From Micromonospora qiuiae (GTDB lineage Bacteria > Actinomycetota > Actinomycetes > Mycobacteriales > Micromonosporaceae), in contig NZ_BOPC01000025.1 in assembly GCF_016863555.1 (NCBI RefSeq), positions 1 through 64,000 of the forward strand: a stretch of 64,000 nt of DNA, given 5' to 3'. The notes beneath the pieces are model-generated. The model was given only the letters and a program-made list of their open reading frames with translations. It ran no database searches and was not told the DNA's origin. The position numbers and the translations under genes were made by a program. This document shows positions 45,152 to 54,395 of the stretch, in pieces (within the stretch, counting starts at the first letter, position 1; each line of letters begins with the position of its first letter).

Positions 45152-46191
45152 ACATCGACCTCGCGGCGCTGCGCGCCCTCGAGCGCGAGCGGGAGATCCC
45201 GTTCGACACGATCCTCGCGGCGATCGAGACCGCGCTGCTGACCGCGTACCGGCACACCGAGGGCGCCCAGCCGCACGCCCGGGTGGAGATCGACCGCAAG
45301 AGCGGCGGGGCCACGGTCTACGCCCAGGAAGTGGACGCCGAGGGCGCCGTGGTACGGGAGTGGGACGACACTCCGCACGACTTCGGCCGGATCGCGGCCA
45401 TGACCGCCAAGCAGGTGATCCTCCAGCGGCTGCGGGAGGCCACCGACGAGGTGCATTTCGGTGAGTACGTCGGCCGCGACGGCGACCTGGTCACCGGGGT
45501 GGTGCAGGCGCACGAGGCGCGGGCGGAGAAGGGCATCGTCACCGTCGACCTCGGCAAGTTGGAGGGTGTGCTGCCGCAGTCCGAGCAGGTGCCCGGCGAG
45601 CGCCCCCAGCACGGTGAACGAATCCGCTGCGTGGTGGTGCACGTGGCCAAGGGAATGCGCGGCCCGCAGATCACGTTGTCCCGTACGCACCCCAACCTGG
45701 TGAAGAAGCTCTTCGCCCTGGAGGTGCCGGAAATCGCCGACGGCACGGTCGAGATCGCAGCGATCGCGCGCGAGGCGGGCCACCGCACGAAGATCGCGGT
45801 GCGTTCGACCGCAGCCGGCGTCAACGCCAAGGGTGCCTGTATCGGTCCGATGGGGCAGCGGGTCCGGGCGGTGATGAGCGAGCTGCACGGCGAGAAGATC
45901 GACATCATCGACTGGTCGGACGATCCGGCGACCTTTGTCGGGAATGCGCTCTCCCCGGCCAAGGCGCTGCGGGTCGAGGTGGTCGATTTGGCCGCCCGCG
46001 CGGCCCGGGTGACAGTTCCGGACTTCCAGCTGTCGCTCGCGATCGGGCGAGAAGGGCAGAATGCCCGGCTTGCCGCCCGGCTGACCGGTTGGCGCATCGA
46101 CATCCGGTCGGACGCGGAACAGGCCGCTCCCGCAGGCCCGTCGGAAGCTGATCAGGTGAGGGAACCGGGCGGCGCGGTGTCGGGCAGCTAG
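45148..46191 (+). CDS. nusA: Transcription termination/antitermination factor NusA
   Basis: A 347-residue RNA-polymerase-binding factor. The N-terminal domain ([20 protein letters not shown]) is followed by S1 ([20 protein letters not shown]) and two KH domains ([40 protein letters not shown]). There are no C-terminal acidic repeats, as in other actinobacteria. The GTG start has GAGGAG upstream and overlaps the rimP TGA. Confidence 0.96.
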   Translation: MNIDLAALRALEREREIPFDTILAAIETALLTAYRHTEGAQPHARVEIDRKSGGATVYAQEVDAEGAVVREWDDTPHDFGRIAAMTAKQVILQRLREATDEVHFGEYVGRDGDLVTGVVQAHEARAEKGIVTVDLGKLEGVLPQSEQVPGERPQHGERIRCVVVHVAKGMRGPQITLSRTHPNLVKKLFALEVPEIADGTVEIAAIAREAGHRTKIAVRSTAAGVNAKGACIGPMGQRVRAVMSELHGEKIDIIDWSDDPATFVGNALSPAKALRVEVVDLAARAARVTVPDFQLSLAIGREGQNARLAARLTGWRIDIRSDAEQAAPAGPSEADQVREPGGAVSGS

Positions 46192-46194
46192 GGG

Positions 46195-46200
46195 TAGACT
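46195..46200 (+). promoter_or_regulatory. Internal -10 element before ylxR
   Basis: TAGACT lies directly after the nusA stop and seven bases before the ylxR GTG (46208). It could give a leaderless ylxR-infB transcript in addition to read-through from rimP-nusA. Confidence 0.4.
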
Positions 46201-46207
46201 TCCAGCA

Positions 46208-46516
46208 GTGGCACGACGCGCGCGGCCGGAGCGCACCTGTGTGGGTTGCCGACGGCGTGCGCCGGCCAGTGAACTACTGCGGATCGTCGCGGTCGAGGAC
46301 GAGGCTGGCCTCAGCCTCCAACCCGATCCGACCCGCAGAATGCCGGGTCGGGGAGCGAACATGCACCCGGATCCGGCCTGCTTCGCGCAGGCAGTGCGAC
46401 GTCGCGCCTTCGGGCGTGCGCTGCGTGTCGCCGGGGTCCCGCGTGACGGGGCCCTCGCGGAGTACCTGACGCGTCAACCACCACGTCCGGTCACCCGATC
46501 GGACGAGGGTCGCTAG
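46208..46516 (+). CDS. ylxR: YlxR (DUF448) RNA-binding protein
   Basis: A 102-residue basic protein. ERTCVGCRRRAPASELLRIV is the family signature. GRGANMHPDPACFAQAVRRR and AFGRALRV form the second conserved half. Its homologues bind RNA and have been linked to transcription control and RNase P. The place between nusA and infB is universally conserved in this phylum. Confidence 0.93.
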   Translation: MARRARPERTCVGCRRRAPASELLRIVAVEDEAGLSLQPDPTRRMPGRGANMHPDPACFAQAVRRRAFGRALRVAGVPRDGALAEYLTRQPPRPVTRSDEGR

Positions 46517-46584
46517 CAAGGTAGGACGACCGACATGAGCACACGATGAAGTCCCAGAAATGACCAGGCTTCAAGTGCACGAGT

Positions 46585-46616
46585 GAGGTCGCTGCGGGTG
46601 CTGCCCGCACGACCTC
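46585..46616 (+). promoter_or_regulatory. RNA hairpin directly upstream of the infB ribosome binding site
   Basis: GAGGTCG (46585-46591) pairs with CGACCTC (46610-46616), and after a single-base bulge TGCGGG (46593-46598) pairs with CCCGCA (46604-46609), loop TGCTG. The 13-bp stem ends four bases before the GAGGAG at 46621. It could attenuate transcription or gate translation of IF2. Confidence 0.6.
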
Positions 46617-46631
46617 GGAGTGAGGAGTGCA

Positions 46632-49607
46632 GTGGCAGGCAAGGCCCGCGTACACGAGCTTGCAAAGGAGCTCGGGGTCGAAAGCAAGACCGTTCTCGCC
46701 AAACTGAAGGAAATGGGCGAGTTCGTGAAGTCCGCGTCGAGCACTGTCGAGGCGCCTGTCGCCCGGCGGCTGCGTAGCGCGTTCGTCGCCTCTGGCGGCT
46801 CCGGCGCCCCGGCGGCTCCGCCGTCGGCCGCCCCGGCTCCGTCGGCAGTGCCGACCCCACCACCGACCCCGGGCGAGCCCCGGATCACCGCCAAGCCGAC
46901 GCCGCCCCGGCGTCCGGCGGTGCCTGGGCCGAAGCCGAAGGCCCCGGTGCCCGGTCCGCCGCCGTCGGCGGCCCCGGTCGCCAAGCCGGCGAGCGCCCAC
47001 GACATCGAGGTGGCGGCCGCCGAGGCGCGTGCCGCCGCGCTGAAGGCCGAGCAGGAGGCCGCGGTCAAGGCCGCGCAGGCCGCCCGTCAGCAGCAGCGTG
47101 AGAACGTCCGCCGGGAACCCCCGGCCGACGGCGGCGCCCGTCCGGGTCCCCGTCCGGGCCCCGGCACCATGCCGCCCCGTCCGGGTTCCCCGGCCGCAGG
47201 CCGGTCCGGTGGACCCACCCCCGGTCCGGGTGCTCGGCCGGGCCGTCCGCCGGCGCGTGGCGCCGGCAACAACCCGTTCGGCATCCAGGGCAGCCAGCAG
47301 CAGCGCCCGCCGGCCGCCGGGGCCGGCGGTGCCCGGCCGAGTCCGGCGTCCATGCCGCCGCGGCCCAGCCCGGCGTCCATGCCGCCGCGGCCGAGTCCGG
47401 CGTCGATGCCGAGCCAGCGTCCCGGTCGCCCGGGTGGTCCGGGTGCCGGTCGTCCCGGTGCGGGCACCGGTCGTCCCGGCGGCGGCGGTGGCTACCGCGG
47501 TGGCCCCGGTGGTGCCGGTGGCGGCGGTGGTTACCGTGGCGGCCCCGGTGGTGCCGGTGGCGGCGGTGGTTACCGTGGCGGCCCCGGTGGTGCCGGTGGC
47601 GCCGGCGGTGGCTTCCGGCCGGGTGCGCCCGCCGGTGGCGGCGGCCGTCCGGGTGGCGGTGGCCGTGGCCGCGGCGGCGGCGCCGCGGGTGCCTTCGGGC
47701 GCCCGGGGGGCAAGCCGACCCGTGGTCGCAAGTCCAAGAAGCAGCGCAGACAGGAGTTCGACAACCTGTCGGCCCCGACCATGAGCTCGGGTGCTCCCCG
47801 GGGTCAGGGGCAGACGATCCGGCTCTCCCGTGGCGCCTCGCTGTCGGACTTCGCTGACAAGATCAACGCCAACCCGGGTTCGCTGGTCCAGGAGATGTTC
47901 AACCTGGGCGAGATGGTCACCGCGACCCAGTCCTGCTCCGACGACACCCTGCTGCTGCTGGGTGAGCACCTCGGCTTCAACGTGCAGATCGTCAGCCCGG
48001 AGGACGAGGATCGCGAGCTGCTCGCGCAGTTCAACATCGACCTCGACGCCGAGGTGACGGAGGACCGCCTGGTCAGCCGGGCGCCGGTGGTGACCGTCAT
48101 GGGTCACGTCGACCACGGTAAGACCAAGCTGCTCGACGCGATCCGCAAGGCGAACGTGGTGGCGGGCGAGGCCGGTGGCATCACCCAGCACATCGGGGCC
48201 TACCAGGTCCACGTCCCGCACGAGGGCGAGGACCGGGCGGTGACCTTCATCGACACCCCGGGTCACGAGGCGTTCACCGCCATGCGTGCCCGCGGTGCCC
48301 AGGTGACCGACATCGTGATCCTGGTGGTGGCGGCCGACGACGGCGTGATGCCGCAGACCATCGAGGCGCTCAACCACGCCAAGGCGGCGGACGTGCCGAT
48401 CGTGGTCGCGGTCAACAAGGTCGACAAGCCGGAGGCCAATCCGGACAAGGTCCGCCAGCAGCTGACCGAGTACGGCCTGGTTGCCGAGGAGTACGGCGGC
48501 GACACCATGTTCGTCAACGTGGCCGCGAAGCCGGGCATCGGCATCGACAACCTCCTCGAAGCGGTGCTGCTCACCGCCGACGCGTCGCTGGAGCTGACCG
48601 CTCCGACCGACGGGCCGGCGCAGGGTGTGGCCATCGAGGCGCACCTGGACAAGGGCCGCGGCGCGGTGGCAACCGTGCTGGTGCAGAAGGGCACCCTGCG
48701 GGCGGGCGACTCGATCGTCGCCGGTGGGGCGCACGGCCGGGTCCGGGCGATGCTCGACGAGAACGGCAAGCAGGTCACCGAGGCTGGTCCGGCGCGTCCG
48801 GTCATGGTTCTCGGCCTGACCGCGGTGCCGGGCGCAGGCGACACCTTCCTCGCCGCGGCGGACGACCGCACGGTGCGGCAGATCGCCGAGCAGCGCCAGG
48901 CGCGGCGGCGGGCGGCGGCGTTCGCCAACTCCCGTGGCCGGGCCACCCTTGAGACGCTCATGGAGCAGCTCAAGGAGGGCGAGAAGACGTCGCTCAACCT
49001 CATCCTCAAGGGCGATGGCTCCGGTTCCGTGGAGGCCCTGGAGGACGCGCTGTTCAACCTCGACATCCCCGAGGAGGTCCAGCTCAAGGTCCTCGACCGG
49101 GGCGTCGGCGCGATCACCGAGAGCAACGTCATGCTCGCGAGCGCCTCGTCCGAGCCGGTCACGATCATCGGCTACAACGTGCGGGCCTCCAGCAAGGTCC
49201 GGGAGATGGCCGACCGCGAAGGCGTGGAGATCCGGTACTACACGATCATCTACCAGGCCATCGAGGAGATCGAGGCGGCGCTCAAGGGCCTGCTCAAGCC
49301 GGAGTACGAGGAGGTCGAGCTCGGCAGTGCGGAGATCCGCGAGGTCTTCCGCTCGTCCAAGATCGGCAACATCTCCGGCTGCATCGTCCGGTCGGGCCTG
49401 ATCCGGCGCAACGCGAAGGCTCGCCTGCTGCGCGACGGCACGGTCGTGGCGGACAACCTCACGATCAGCTCGCTCAAGCGGTTCAAGGACGACGCGACGG
49501 AGGTTCGGGAAGGCTTCGAGTGCGGTCTGACCCTGGCCGGTTACAACAACGTCCAGGTCGGCGACGTGATCGAGACCTTCGAGATGCGGGAGAAGGCACG
49601 CGCCTGA
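46632..49607 (+). CDS. infB: Translation initiation factor IF-2
   Basis: A 991-residue GTPase that places initiator tRNA on the 30S subunit. IF2-N ([20 protein letters not shown]) opens the protein. A very long Pro/Gly/Ala/Arg-rich linker follows (about 50-370), including three exact [13 protein letters not shown] units. The core has a second IF2-N ([20 protein letters not shown]), G1 [14 protein letters not shown] (from Gly491), [11 protein letters not shown] and [12 protein letters not shown], then domains II-IV. The GTG at 46632 has GAGGAG five bases upstream. A strong terminator lies downstream. Confidence 0.97.
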   Translation: MAGKARVHELAKELGVESKTVLAKLKEMGEFVKSASSTVEAPVARRLRSAFVASGGSGAPAAPPSAAPAPSAVPTPPPTPGEPRITAKPTPPRRPAVPGPKPKAPVPGPPPSAAPVAKPASAHDIEVAAAEARAAALKAEQEAAVKAAQAARQQQRENVRREPPADGGARPGPRPGPGTMPPRPGSPAAGRSGGPTPGPGARPGRPPARGAGNNPFGIQGSQQQRPPAAGAGGARPSPASMPPRPSPASMPPRPSPASMPSQRPGRPGGPGAGRPGAGTGRPGGGGGYRGGPGGAGGGGGYRGGPGGAGGGGGYRGGPGGAGGAGGGFRPGAPAGGGGRPGGGGRGRGGGAAGAFGRPGGKPTRGRKSKKQRRQEFDNLSAPTMSSGAPRGQGQTIRLSRGASLSDFADKINANPGSLVQEMFNLGEMVTATQSCSDDTLLLLGEHLGFNVQIVSPEDEDRELLAQFNIDLDAEVTEDRLVSRAPVVTVMGHVDHGKTKLLDAIRKANVVAGEAGGITQHIGAYQVHVPHEGEDRAVTFIDTPGHEAFTAMRARGAQVTDIVILVVAADDGVMPQTIEALNHAKAADVPIVVAVNKVDKPEANPDKVRQQLTEYGLVAEEYGGDTMFVNVAAKPGIGIDNLLEAVLLTADASLELTAPTDGPAQGVAIEAHLDKGRGAVATVLVQKGTLRAGDSIVAGGAHGRVRAMLDENGKQVTEAGPARPVMVLGLTAVPGAGDTFLAAADDRTVRQIAEQRQARRRAAAFANSRGRATLETLMEQLKEGEKTSLNLILKGDGSGSVEALEDALFNLDIPEEVQLKVLDRGVGAITESNVMLASASSEPVTIIGYNVRASSKVREMADREGVEIRYYTIIYQAIEEIEAALKGLLKPEYEEVELGSAEIREVFRSSKIGNISGCIVRSGLIRRNAKARLLRDGTVVADNLTISSLKRFKDDATEVREGFECGLTLAGYNNVQVGDVIETFEMREKARA
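47339..47410 (+). repeat. 27-bp in-gene tandem repeat x 2.7 (infB)
   Basis: Units 47339-47365 and 47366-47392 plus a partial third unit encode repeated SPASMPPRP in the IF-2 linker. The number of repeats is a multiple of three bases, so length can vary without frame loss. Confidence 0.75.
47481..47597 (+). repeat. 39-bp in-gene tandem repeat x 3 (infB)
   Basis: Three consecutive 39-bp units (47481-47519, 47520-47558, 47559-47597) differ by only a few synonymous bases and each encode [13 protein letters not shown]. The repeats resemble RGG-type RNA-binding tracts. Confidence 0.9.
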
Positions 49608-49625
49608 TCTCGCGGTAGGCACTAT

Positions 49626-49667
49626 CGATCAAGGGGTTTACGCCGAAAGGCGTAAACCCCTTGATCG
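49626..49667 (+). terminator. Strong intrinsic terminator after infB
   Basis: A perfect 19-bp stem runs from CGATCAAGGGGTTTACGCC (49626-49644) through loop GAAA to its complement at 49649-49667. It begins 18 bases after the infB stop and is the clearest hairpin in the window. Confidence 0.92.
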
Positions 49668-49700
49668 CCTGGGGTGGAGTGCGGGTAGTGTCCGCAGACG

Positions 49701-49994
49701 ATGTACACCGCAACCGCTGTATTCGACCTGCTGCTGCCGGGTGATTCCCGGTCGCTCAAGGCCAAGAGATCGTACGTACGGCCGATCGTGGCGGCGCTGC
49801 GCCGCTTCGAGGTCTCGGCCGCCGAGGTGGGTGCGCTCGACCTGCACGGGCGCGCGGAACTGGGCGTGGCGGTCGTGGCCGCCGAGCCGGCGCACGCCCG
49901 TGAGGTGCTCGACGCCTGCGAGCGCCTGGTGGCGGGGCGGCCGGAGATCGAACTGCTCTCGGTGCGCCGCCGGCTGTACGGCGCGGAAGACTGA
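49701..49994 (+). CDS. DUF503 (YlxP-like) protein
   Basis: A 97-residue protein. LLPGDSRSLKAKRSYVRPIV is the DUF503 signature, and AELGVAVVAAEPAHAREVLD is the central strand-helix. It is always found between infB and rbfA in many Gram-positives and its role is linked to ribosome assembly (inference). TAGTGT at 49686-49691 is a possible -10 for a separate promoter beyond the infB terminator. Confidence 0.9.
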   Translation: MYTATAVFDLLLPGDSRSLKAKRSYVRPIVAALRRFEVSAAEVGALDLHGRAELGVAVVAAEPAHAREVLDACERLVAGRPEIELLSVRRRLYGAED

Positions 49995-50151
49995 CCGCGA
50001 CGCACGACACCGCCGCTCGGTCCGTGCCGGCCGCCCGCGCACGCGACGGCGTGGCGCGGGTAGGGTTCGAGATGTTGGGGCCCGGCTGGCTCCGGTGACG
50101 TCGGCGTCGCCGGTCCCGGCCGGTAGCGGGACGCCCATGGAGGTGACGGAG

Positions 50152-50631
50152 ATGACGGATCCGGCCAAGGTACGCCGGCACGCGGAGCGGGTGCGGGAAC
50201 TGGTCGCCTCGGTGGTGCGAACCCAGATCAAGGACCCCCGGCTCGGCATGATCACCATCACCGACGCCCGGATCACCGCCGACCTGCGCGACGCCACGGT
50301 GTTCTACACCGTGCTCGGCGACGCGGCGGCCCAGGCGGGCACCGCCGCCGCGCTGGACAGTGCCAAGGGCATGCTCCGCAGCACGGTCGGCAAGGCGCTG
50401 GGTCTGCGCCACTCGCCGACCCTGACCTTCGTCCTGGACGACGTGCAGGATCAGGTCAAGCACATCGACGACCTGCTCGCCGCGGCCCGCAACGCCGACG
50501 CCGAGGTGCAACGCCTCGCCGCCAAGGCCGAATACGCCGGGGAGCCCCAGCCGTACCGGCTGGAGGAGGTCGACCAGGCGCAGGGCACCGACACCGACAC
50601 CGATGGCGCGCGGGGCGGGGAGCAGCGGTGA
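50152..50631 (+). CDS. rbfA: Ribosome-binding factor A
   Basis: A 159-residue cold-adaptation factor that binds the 30S subunit during 16S maturation. RRHAERVRELVASVVRTQIK opens the KH-like fold. DPRLGMITITDARITADLRD and DATVFYTVLGD are conserved, and LRHSPTLTFVLDD marks the end of the fold. The C-terminal tail is acidic/polar. The ATG at 50152 has GGAGG eight bases upstream. It overlaps the DHH phosphoesterase gene by four bases. Confidence 0.95.
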   Translation: MTDPAKVRRHAERVRELVASVVRTQIKDPRLGMITITDARITADLRDATVFYTVLGDAAAQAGTAAALDSAKGMLRSTVGKALGLRHSPTLTFVLDDVQDQVKHIDDLLAAARNADAEVQRLAAKAEYAGEPQPYRLEEVDQAQGTDTDTDGARGGEQR

Positions 50632-51725
50632 CCGCGTCCCTCGGCGGCGCCCTGACCGAGGCGGATCCGGCGACCGCAGCGGAACCGGTGATCGCGGACG
50701 GCCCCACCGAGGATGACTGGGACGCCGCCGTGGCGGCCGTGCGTCGACTGCCGCCCGACGGCCGGGTGCTGTTGATCTGCCACGTCAACCCCGACGGCGA
50801 CGCGCTGGGCAGCATGCTGGGCTTCGGGCTCGGGCTGCGTCGGCTCGGCGTACGGCAGTTGCAGGCGACCTTCCCCCACCCGTCGGATGTGCCCGAGCCG
50901 TTCCGCGGCCTGCCCGGCCTGGATCTGCTGGTGCCGGCGGCCGAGGCCGACCCGGCACCCGACCTGGTCATCTGCTTCGACGCGGCGAGCGTTTCGCGCC
51001 TCGGTGAGCTGGCCGACCGGCTGACCGGCCCGGGCACCGCGCTGGTGCTGGACCATCATGCCTCCAACACCGGCTTCGGCGACGTCAACCTGGTCGATCC
51101 GGCCGCGGCGGCGACCTCGGTGCTGGCCGAGGAACTACTGGCCCGGCTCGGGGTGGCGCTGGACGCCGGCATCGCCGAGTGCCTGTACGTGGCCCTGAGC
51201 ACGGACACCGGCTCCTTCCGGTTCGACGCCACCACCCCGGCTGTGCACGAGATGGCGGCCCGCCTGCTGGCCACCGGGCTTCGCCCGGGCGACATCTCCC
51301 GGCGGGTCTTCGACAGCCGCCCGTTCGGGGCGGTACGCCTCTTCGGTGAGGTGCTCGGTCGGGCTCGACTGGAGCCCGAGGCAGCCGCCGGGCACGGCCT
51401 GGTGTGGACGTACGCGACCCTGGACGACCTTGCCCGGCACGAGCAGCGACCGTACGTGCTGGAGGCCCTGATCGATCCGGTGCGGTGCACCGCCGAGGCC
51501 GACGTGAGCTGCGTCGTAAAGCAGGCAGGGCCGCAGGAGTGGGCGGTCTCCCTACGCAGCAAGGGGGCGACGGACGTCAGCCGGGTGGCCGTCGCGTTGG
51601 GCGGTGGCGGGCATCGGCTCGCCGCTGGATTCACCGGTCGCGGCACTGTCGACGAGGTGGTCGAGCGGATCCGGGCCGAGCTGGCGGTGCCCGCCCCGGG
51701 CGGCGACGCCGACCGGCCCGGCTGA
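50628..51725 (+). CDS. DHH-family oligoribonuclease/PAP phosphatase (NrnA-like)
   Basis: A 365-residue phosphoesterase with DHH and DHHA1 domains. Metal-binding motifs: HVNPDGDALGSMLG, CFDAASVSRLGEL and DHHASNTGFGD, then LSTDTGSFRFDATTP. The DHHA1 end has GGGGHRLAAGFTGRGTVDEV. These proteins degrade nano-RNAs and dephosphorylate pAp. The GTG start overlaps rbfA (GTGA), a conserved pairing. Confidence 0.93.
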   Translation: MTASLGGALTEADPATAAEPVIADGPTEDDWDAAVAAVRRLPPDGRVLLICHVNPDGDALGSMLGFGLGLRRLGVRQLQATFPHPSDVPEPFRGLPGLDLLVPAAEADPAPDLVICFDAASVSRLGELADRLTGPGTALVLDHHASNTGFGDVNLVDPAAAATSVLAEELLARLGVALDAGIAECLYVALSTDTGSFRFDATTPAVHEMAARLLATGLRPGDISRRVFDSRPFGAVRLFGEVLGRARLEPEAAAGHGLVWTYATLDDLARHEQRPYVLEALIDPVRCTAEADVSCVVKQAGPQEWAVSLRSKGATDVSRVAVALGGGGHRLAAGFTGRGTVDEVVERIRAELAVPAPGGDADRPG

Positions 51726-51787
51726 CTTCACGGGCAGCCGCCGCGGTGTCGTCGTTTCCGCCGGTGGCGCAGGACGGGGACAATCGG

Positions 51788-52198
51788 ATGATGGAGCAGC
51801 CCCACGACCTGACCGTCGAGGCACCCCGCACCTGGGAGCGTCCGGTTGTCTGCGTACCGGTGCTCGTCGCCCTTTCCCTGGTCGGCGGACGCTTTCCCTC
51901 CTTCTCCACCGAGGCGAACCTTTACGTGTTCGGTGCCGGCGGGGTGCTTATCTGGCTCGGACTGAGCAACCGGGTGCCGCGCCGTCCGGCGCCGCGGCGA
52001 CTGAGCTCGAGTGCGGTCTGGTGGACCCTCCCGGTACTCGTGTTCGGGATTTTCGAGGGAGCCACCTTCTTCGCGTCGGCCGGTGACGACTTCCCCACCT
52101 TCTCCCGGCTGGCCGATCCGTTGCTGGAGGACCGGCTGGTCCGCTCCGCGGCCTGGTTGGTGTGGTTGTCGGCGTTCTGGGGGCTGGTGCGGCGATGA
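51788..52198 (+). CDS. Hypothetical membrane protein
   Basis: A 136-residue protein with about four hydrophobic segments (VCVPVLVALSLVGG, LYVFGAGGVLIWLGLSN, VWWTLPVLVFGIFEGATFF and LVWLSAFWGLV). No family motif is recognised. The ATG at 51788 (or the adjacent one at 51791) is preceded by GGGGA. The TGA overlaps the start of the next small membrane protein, so the two are likely partners. Confidence 0.75.
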   Translation: MMEQPHDLTVEAPRTWERPVVCVPVLVALSLVGGRFPSFSTEANLYVFGAGGVLIWLGLSNRVPRRPAPRRLSSSAVWWTLPVLVFGIFEGATFFASAGDDFPTFSRLADPLLEDRLVRSAAWLVWLSAFWGLVRR

Positions 52199-52407
52199 TG
52201 CGGGCACTGGCGATCGGCGGTTTCCTGGTCGGGCTGGCGCTGTTCGGCCTGGTCGAGTGGATGGCCCGGCGGGAGGGCTCGCGAGTCCCGACGCTGGGCG
52301 AGGTCTGCGCCTACGTGATGCGGTACGAGGTTGGCCAGGTGCCGGTCGGGCGGATTGGGCTGTTTGGTTTCTGGTGGTGGGTGGGCTGGCACTTCCTGGC
52401 CCGGTGA
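52195..52407 (+). CDS. Small membrane protein, DUF6186-like
   Basis: A 70-residue protein with an N-terminal helix (ALAIGGFLVGLALFGLVEWM), a polar middle ARREGSRVPTLGEVCAYVMR and an aromatic end GLFGFWWWVGWHF. I believe it matches a family common in Micromonosporaceae (DUF6186), but this is from memory. The ATG overlaps the preceding stop. The 255 bp after it (52408-52662) show no supported gene. Confidence 0.7.
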   Translation: MMRALAIGGFLVGLALFGLVEWMARREGSRVPTLGEVCAYVMRYEVGQVPVGRIGLFGFWWWVGWHFLAR

Positions 52408-52662
52408 TCGATACCAGACCTGTCCAGATCGCGGGAACGGCGCGCACCATGTGGACCTGAACGATAACTTGGGAATCGGCCGACGTTGCTTTGACGCAGG
52501 TCAGGGGCGGAGCCATACCCGGTGCCGCTCCTCTCCAGGGTCGACCGACCCGGGTCACCACGCCGCCCAGCCATCGCTCCGGCGATCCCCGAGCAGGTGT
52601 CGGGCGTCTTCGTAACACCGCCCGTGGCGTGCCGCCGCGCGTGCCCTGGAAAGGGGTCCACC

Positions 52663-52752
52663 ATGTCCGCCAAGCCCAAGCCGGAGCCGACCGACGAGGC
52701 CCGTGAGCAGGCCCGACGCGCCCTGCAGACCTCCATGGACACCCGTCAGTGA
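52663..52752 (+). CDS. Small polar protein of 29 residues
   Basis: MSAKPKPEPTDEAREQARRA and a short helical tail ending SMDTRQ. It is preceded by AAAGGGG at a suitable distance from the ATG at 52663. Charged and helical, without membrane segment. The family is not recognised; the good ribosome binding site and compact composition suggest a real small gene. Confidence 0.5.
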   Translation: MSAKPKPEPTDEAREQARRALQTSMDTRQ

Positions 52753-52874
52753 CCGCAACCGATCTTCCGCCGGCTTCGTCGCTTTCTTCACCTGAGCGAG
52801 CGACGCAGGTCCCCGACGGGTAAGCAGCGCATCAGTTTGATCCCCTTACGGCTCGCGTGCCACCATCGGCGACG

Positions 52875-54227
52875 ATGAGCCAGCCCACCACCGCCGTCGA
52901 CCGGGTCGCCTCGCCCCGTCGCATCGCCGCTCTCGCCCTGCCGGCCCTCGTGGTCCTCGCCGCCGAGCCGCTCTACGTCCTGGTCGACACAGCGGTCGTC
53001 GGCCATCTGGGCCGGGTCCCGTTGGCTGCCGTGGCCGTCGGTGGCACGGTGATGACCCTGACCGCCTGGCTGGGCACCGTGGTCGCGTACGGCACGACCG
53101 GACGGGCGGCCCGTCGCTTCGGCGCGGGCGACCGCGCCGCCGCCGTGGCCGAGGGCGTACAGGCCTCCTGGCTGGCTCTCGGCGTCGGCGTGCTGGTCGT
53201 GATCGGCATGCAGTTCGGCGGTGGCGCCTTGGCCGGCGCCCTGGCCGGGGGTGGCGAGGTCGGCCTCGCCGCCGCCGAGTGGCTGCGGATCGCCGCGTTC
53301 GGTGCTCCCGGGCTGCTGCTCGCCGCCGCCGGTAACGGCTGGCTGCGCGGTGTGCAGAACACCCGCCGTCCCGTCCTCTTCGTGGTCGGCCCCAACCTGC
53401 TCTCCGCGGTGCTGTGCCCGGTGCTGGTCTATCCGGTGGGCATGGGGCTGATCGGCTCCGCGGTGGCGAACGTCATCGCGCAGACCCTCTCCGGGGTGCT
53501 CTTCGCCGCCGCGCTGGTGGCCGAACGGGTGGCGCTTCGCCCCCGTCTCCAGGTCATCGGTCAGCAACTGGTGCTCAGCCGCGACCTGCTCGTCCGGGGG
53601 GTGGCCTTCCAGGCCAGCTTCCTGTCCGCCACGGCGGTCGCCGCCCGGTTCGGCGCCGCTGCGGTCGGCGCGCACCAGATCGCCGTGCAGCTCTGGTTCT
53701 TCGCGGCGCTGGTGCTCGACGCGCTGGCCATCGCCGCGCAGGCGCTGGTCGGTGCCGCGCTCGGTGCCGACGATGAGGCGGGAGCCCGCGCGCTGGCCCG
53801 GCGGATCGGCCGGCTCGGCGCGGCCTGCGGTGCGGCGTTCGCCGTGCTGGCGGCGGTCGGTGCCGGAGCCGTACCGACCTGGTTCAGCTCCGATTCCGCA
53901 GTTCACCAGCAGGCGTTGGTCGCCTGGCCCTGGTTCGTCGCGATGCTGCCGCTGGCCGGGGTGGTGTTCGCGCTCGACGGGGTGCTGATCGGCGCGGGTG
54001 ACATCCGTTACCTGCGCAACCTCACGGTGGTCGGCGCGCTGGGCGGATTCCTGCCGGCGATCTGGCTCGCCTACGCCTTCGACCTGGGCCTGGGCGGTAT
54101 CTGGGCCGGCCTGATGCTGTTCATCGTGATCCGCCTGGTGGCCCTGCTGCTGCGGCTGCGCAGCGGTGCCTGGGCGGTGACCGGCGCGGTCCGGGGCGGG
54201 TCCCGCGCCGGCGGCGCCAACCTGTGA
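52875..54227 (+). CDS. MATE family efflux transporter (DinF subfamily)
   Basis: About 450 residues and 12 predicted membrane segments. RIAALALPALVVLAAEPLYV and VDTAVVGHLGRVPLAAVAVG are the classic MATE start. FQASFLSATAVAARFGAAAV and GAHQIAVQLWFFAALVLDAL are the matching second-half motifs. These are Na+/H+-driven exporters of cationic drugs or metabolites. The ATG at 52875 is chosen; GTG 52857 is possible. This position between nrnA-like and truB genes is common in actinobacteria. Confidence 0.92.
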   Translation: MSQPTTAVDRVASPRRIAALALPALVVLAAEPLYVLVDTAVVGHLGRVPLAAVAVGGTVMTLTAWLGTVVAYGTTGRAARRFGAGDRAAAVAEGVQASWLALGVGVLVVIGMQFGGGALAGALAGGGEVGLAAAEWLRIAAFGAPGLLLAAAGNGWLRGVQNTRRPVLFVVGPNLLSAVLCPVLVYPVGMGLIGSAVANVIAQTLSGVLFAAALVAERVALRPRLQVIGQQLVLSRDLLVRGVAFQASFLSATAVAARFGAAAVGAHQIAVQLWFFAALVLDALAIAAQALVGAALGADDEAGARALARRIGRLGAACGAAFAVLAAVGAGAVPTWFSSDSAVHQQALVAWPWFVAMLPLAGVVFALDGVLIGAGDIRYLRNLTVVGALGGFLPAIWLAYAFDLGLGGIWAGLMLFIVIRLVALLLRLRSGAWAVTGAVRGGSRAGGANL

Positions 54228-54323
54228 TCAGACATAGCTGTAGAGGGCGTAAGCGACGATCACCAGGCCCATGACGAGGTAAGCGACGATCACCAGGCCC
54301 ATGACGACGTGAGCGGTCAGCAT
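54228..54323 (-). CDS. Putative 31-residue hydrophobic microprotein with internal duplication
   Basis: The minus-strand frame from ATG 54323 to TGA 54228-54230 encodes MLTAHVVMGLVIVAYLVMGL and then VIVAYALYSYV. Nearly the whole peptide is one hydrophobic segment made of a duplicated VMGLVIVAY unit, encoded by the 30-bp tandem repeat at 54249-54308. The stop is directly against the MATE stop on the other strand. It could be a membrane microprotein or type I toxin-like peptide; no clear ribosome binding site is seen. Confidence 0.4.
   Translation of the reverse strand: MLTAHVVMGLVIVAYLVMGLVIVAYALYSYV
54249..54308. repeat. 30-bp tandem duplication
   Basis: Unit 1 (54249-54278) and unit 2 (54279-54308) begin GTAAGCGACGATCACCAGGC and match at 29 of 30 bases. 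The length is a multiple of three, so it keeps the minus-strand reading frame open. Confidence 0.95.
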
Positions 54324-54395
54324 GAGGCCCGTCCCGTTTCGGGCCGGCCGTGGCGGTGCCCGGCCGCCGCCACCGGTCTGGCAGGCTTGCACGTC

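Noticed and set aside
46491..49622. Minus-strand frame of 1043 codons across infB
   Set aside because: Shadow of infB; contains low-complexity Thr/Ala/Gly runs that mirror the infB repeats.
52753..52874. Possible riboswitch-like leader upstream of the MATE gene
   Set aside because: GCGAGC (52796-52801) can pair with GCTCGC (52851-52856), but the inner helices are only four or five base pairs and no known riboswitch core sequence was recognised.
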